From positions 1 to 14,113 of the forward strand of contig JAGBXH010000446.1 in the NCBI GenBank assembly GCA_017629395.1: 14,113 bases of DNA, read 5' to 3'. Under the pieces are notes generated by a model. It was not told the origin of the DNA, did not search any database, and worked only from the letters and a program-made list of their open reading frames with translations. Both the position numbers and the translations under genes were made by a program. Positions 12,286 to 14,113 of this stretch are shown here, piece by piece (position 1 is the first letter of the stretch; each line of letters opens with the position of its first letter). The stretch is from Clostridia bacterium (lineage in GTDB: Bacteria > Bacillota > Clostridia > Oscillospirales > CAG-272).

Positions 12286-14113
12286 AGCTTTGCTTTTCCA
12301 ACAGAAAATGGGCATCCTGCTCCTATACCGATCTGCTTTCGCTGTGCGATGCGACCGGCATGCAGGGGCTGGAGCTTTACGACGTGGCAGATACGCTGGG
12401 GGCTGCGGGTCAGCCCTTTGACGCGGCAAACGCGCGCAGCACGCTGCACACGCTGATCGATAACCGCATAAGCGTGGTCTGCTTTGACACCTCAGCAGAC
12501 CTGTCCGATCCCGACGGAGAAGCTTGCGTGCAAACGCTGCGCGCCTATATTGCGCTGGCAGCTGCCTTCCGCGTACCCTTTGTGCGCGTGCACACACGCA
12601 CCGACGGAGAGGACTGCTTTGACACGGTCTGCAGCAATATAGCGCCCCTCTTGCCTTACGCGCAGGAGCACGGCGTCACGCTACTGCTTGAGACCGCAGG
12701 CTGCTTTGCACACACAGACAACCTGCGCCAGATACTCAACCGCTTTGCAAGTGACAGTCTTGGCGCGCTTTGGGATATGTATAACACCTGCATGCAGGCA
12801 AAGGAATCCCCCGAGACCACCATCACCAACCTCGGCGCATACGTCAAGCACGTACACGTGCGCGATGCCAAGGACGGCGAATACTGCTTTATGGGTGAGG
12901 GCGACCTACCTATGCAGGAGCTGATCGGGGCTTTGTCCTCGGTCAATTACGACGGCTTTATCTCCTTAGAGTGGGATCCCGCCTGGATCGAGGATATCTC
13001 GGATCCCGAAATCATTCTCACCCAATTTGCAACCTACATGGAGCGTTTTGGCAACACCTCGCGTGCGCAGGATCATTTGTATGATAACAACGCGCACACG
13101 GGTAAGTACGTCTGGAAGAAGGACACCTTGATTGATATGACCTTCTCGCAGGTGCTTGATCGCATGGTTGAGCTGTTCCCCGATCAGTACGCCTTCAAGT
13201 ACACCACGCTCAACTATACAAGAACCTACGCACAGTTCCGCCGCGACGTGGACAAGTGCGCACGCGCGCTGCTGACGCTTGGCGTGCGTCCGGGTGCTAA
13301 GGTTGCAGTATGGGCAACCAACATTCCCGAGTGGTATATCGCCTTTTGGGCGGTAACCAAGATCGGCGGCGTGCTTGTCACCATGAACACCGCCTACAAG
13401 ATCCACGAGGCAGAATATCTGCTTCGCCAATCGGATACGCATACGCTGATCATGATAGACGGCTACCGCGATTCCAACTACAGACAGATCATTCGCGAGC
13501 TCTGCCCCGAATTAGAGAGCACGCCCGCAGGCGAGCCCTTGCATTGCAAGCGTCTGCCCTTTTTGCGCCGCGTGATCACCTGCGGCTTTGAGGAACAGGG
13601 GGCTTTGACGTGGGAGCAGGCATTGACCTACGCCGGCAAGACCCCGCGTGAGGAGCTTTCCCGTATCGCATCGGGCGTCTCTCCGCAGGACGTATGCAAC
13701 ATGCAGTACACATCGGGTACGACGGGATTCCCCAAGGGCGTTATGCTGACGCACTATAACATCATCAACAACGGCAAATGCATAGGCGACCGCATGGATC
13801 TCTCCACCGCTGACCGCATGATGATCCAGGTGCCCATGTTCCATTGCTTTGGCATGGTGCTCTCCATGACGGCATCCATGACGCACGGGGCATCTCTCTA
13901 TCCCCTGCCTTACTTCTCTCCGCGCCCTGCGCTTGCTTGCATTCATCAGGAGCGCATTACCGCCTTCAACGGCGTACCCACCATGTTTATCGCGCTCTTG
14001 GAGCATCCCGATTTTGCCAAGACCGACTTCTCGCACGTGCGCACCGGCATTATGGCAGGCAGCCCCTGCCCCATTTCGGTCATGCGTGACGTGGTGGACA
14101 AGATGCACATGAG
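12282..14113 (+). CDS. TIM-barrel (sugar phosphate isomerase/epimerase-like)-AMP-forming acyl-CoA ligase fusion, 3' end outside window
   Basis: The frame is open from the GTG at 12282 to the window edge (610 codons, no stop), so the gene is cut at its 3' end. Residues 1 to about 255 form a xylose-isomerase-like TIM barrel: MKLCFSNRKW start, metal-ligand candidates E137 (LLLETAG), D165 (LWDMYN), H192 (HVHVRD) and E230 (SLEWD), all retained. From about residue 274 (GKYVWKKDT) an AMP-forming ligase begins, with YTSGTTGFPKG at 476-486 and the VPMFHCFGM segment typical of FadD-like acid:CoA ligases. It differs clearly from the two HTH-cupin ligases. The C-terminal AMP-binding subdomain and catalytic lysine lie beyond the window. 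Fusion of these two families is unusual as far as I know. The ligase should activate an acid; what the barrel acts on cannot be read. Confidence 0.87.
   Translation, partial: MKLCFSNRKWASCSYTDLLSLCDATGMQGLELYDVADTLGAAGQPFDAANARSTLHTLIDNRISVVCFDTSADLSDPDGEACVQTLRAYIALAAAFRVPFVRVHTRTDGEDCFDTVCSNIAPLLPYAQEHGVTLLLETAGCFAHTDNLRQILNRFASDSLGALWDMYNTCMQAKESPETTITNLGAYVKHVHVRDAKDGEYCFMGEGDLPMQELIGALSSVNYDGFISLEWDPAWIEDISDPEIILTQFATYMERFGNTSRAQDHLYDNNAHTGKYVWKKDTLIDMTFSQVLDRMVELFPDQYAFKYTTLNYTRTYAQFRRDVDKCARALLTLGVRPGAKVAVWATNIPEWYIAFWAVTKIGGVLVTMNTAYKIHEAEYLLRQSDTHTLIMIDGYRDSNYRQIIRELCPELESTPAGEPLHCKRLPFLRRVITCGFEEQGALTWEQALTYAGKTPREELSRIASGVSPQDVCNMQYTSGTTGFPKGVMLTHYNIINNGKCIGDRMDLSTADRMMIQVPMFHCFGMVLSMTASMTHGASLYPLPYFSPRPALACIHQERITAFNGVPTMFIALLEHPDFAKTDFSHVRTGIMAGSPCPISVMRDVVDKMHM

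Noticed and set aside
11302..12597. Minus-strand frame of 431 codons across the LeuA-like gene and the fusion gene
   Set aside because: It spans the junction of two coupled + strand genes, has low-complexity composition and no domain. The + strand genes have ribosome binding sites and family motifs.

Overview
The window comes from an anaerobic, moderately GC-rich member of the Bacillota, most likely Clostridia of the Oscillospirales/Ruminococcaceae kind. The grounds are a Gram-positive-type HPr kinase/phosphorylase, two T-box riboswitches, strong AGGAGG-type ribosome binding sites, TTGACA-17-TATAAT promoters, and an oxygen-sensitive type of 2-oxoacid:ferredoxin oxidoreductase. All genes lie on the + strand.

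Layout. (1) 1-1124: hprK with its own promoter and a strong intrinsic terminator, a separate transcription unit. (2) 1166-1551: consensus promoter and T-box leader. (3) 1552-3825: a three-domain protein, HTH (XRE) - cupin - AMP-forming acyl-CoA ligase. (4) 3877-4231: a second consensus promoter and second T-box leader, visibly related to the first. (5) 4232-6514: a paralogue of the HTH-cupin-ligase. Behind it, in a tight operon with no gap over 25 bases, come a ParA/MinD-like ATPase, the delta, alpha, beta and gamma subunits of a 2-oxoacid (2-oxoisovalerate/aryl-pyruvate type) ferredoxin oxidoreductase, a branched-chain-type aminotransferase, a 2-isopropylmalate-synthase-like protein that has lost key active-site residues, and the start of a fusion between a sugar-phosphate-isomerase-like TIM barrel and a second type of AMP-forming ligase, cut by the window end at 14113.

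How the genes fit together (inference). Acid -> acyl-CoA (ligase), acyl-CoA + CO2 + reduced ferredoxin -> 2-oxoacid (four-subunit oxidoreductase), 2-oxoacid -> amino acid (aminotransferase) is the reductive-carboxylation route by which anaerobes make branched-chain or aromatic amino acids from isobutyrate, isovalerate, 2-methylbutyrate or phenylacetate. T-boxes switch genes on when a specific tRNA is uncharged, so their presence argues for amino-acid synthesis/salvage rather than amino-acid fermentation. The specifier of the first T-box is best read as UUC (Phe). The second could not be settled by eye.

The least ordinary parts are the enzymes with built-in HTH-cupin regulators under paired T-boxes, the degenerate LeuA paralogue that keeps the leucine-binding-type C-terminal domain, and the TIM-barrel-ligase fusion. 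No tRNA, rRNA, CRISPR array, insertion sequence or prophage feature was seen.
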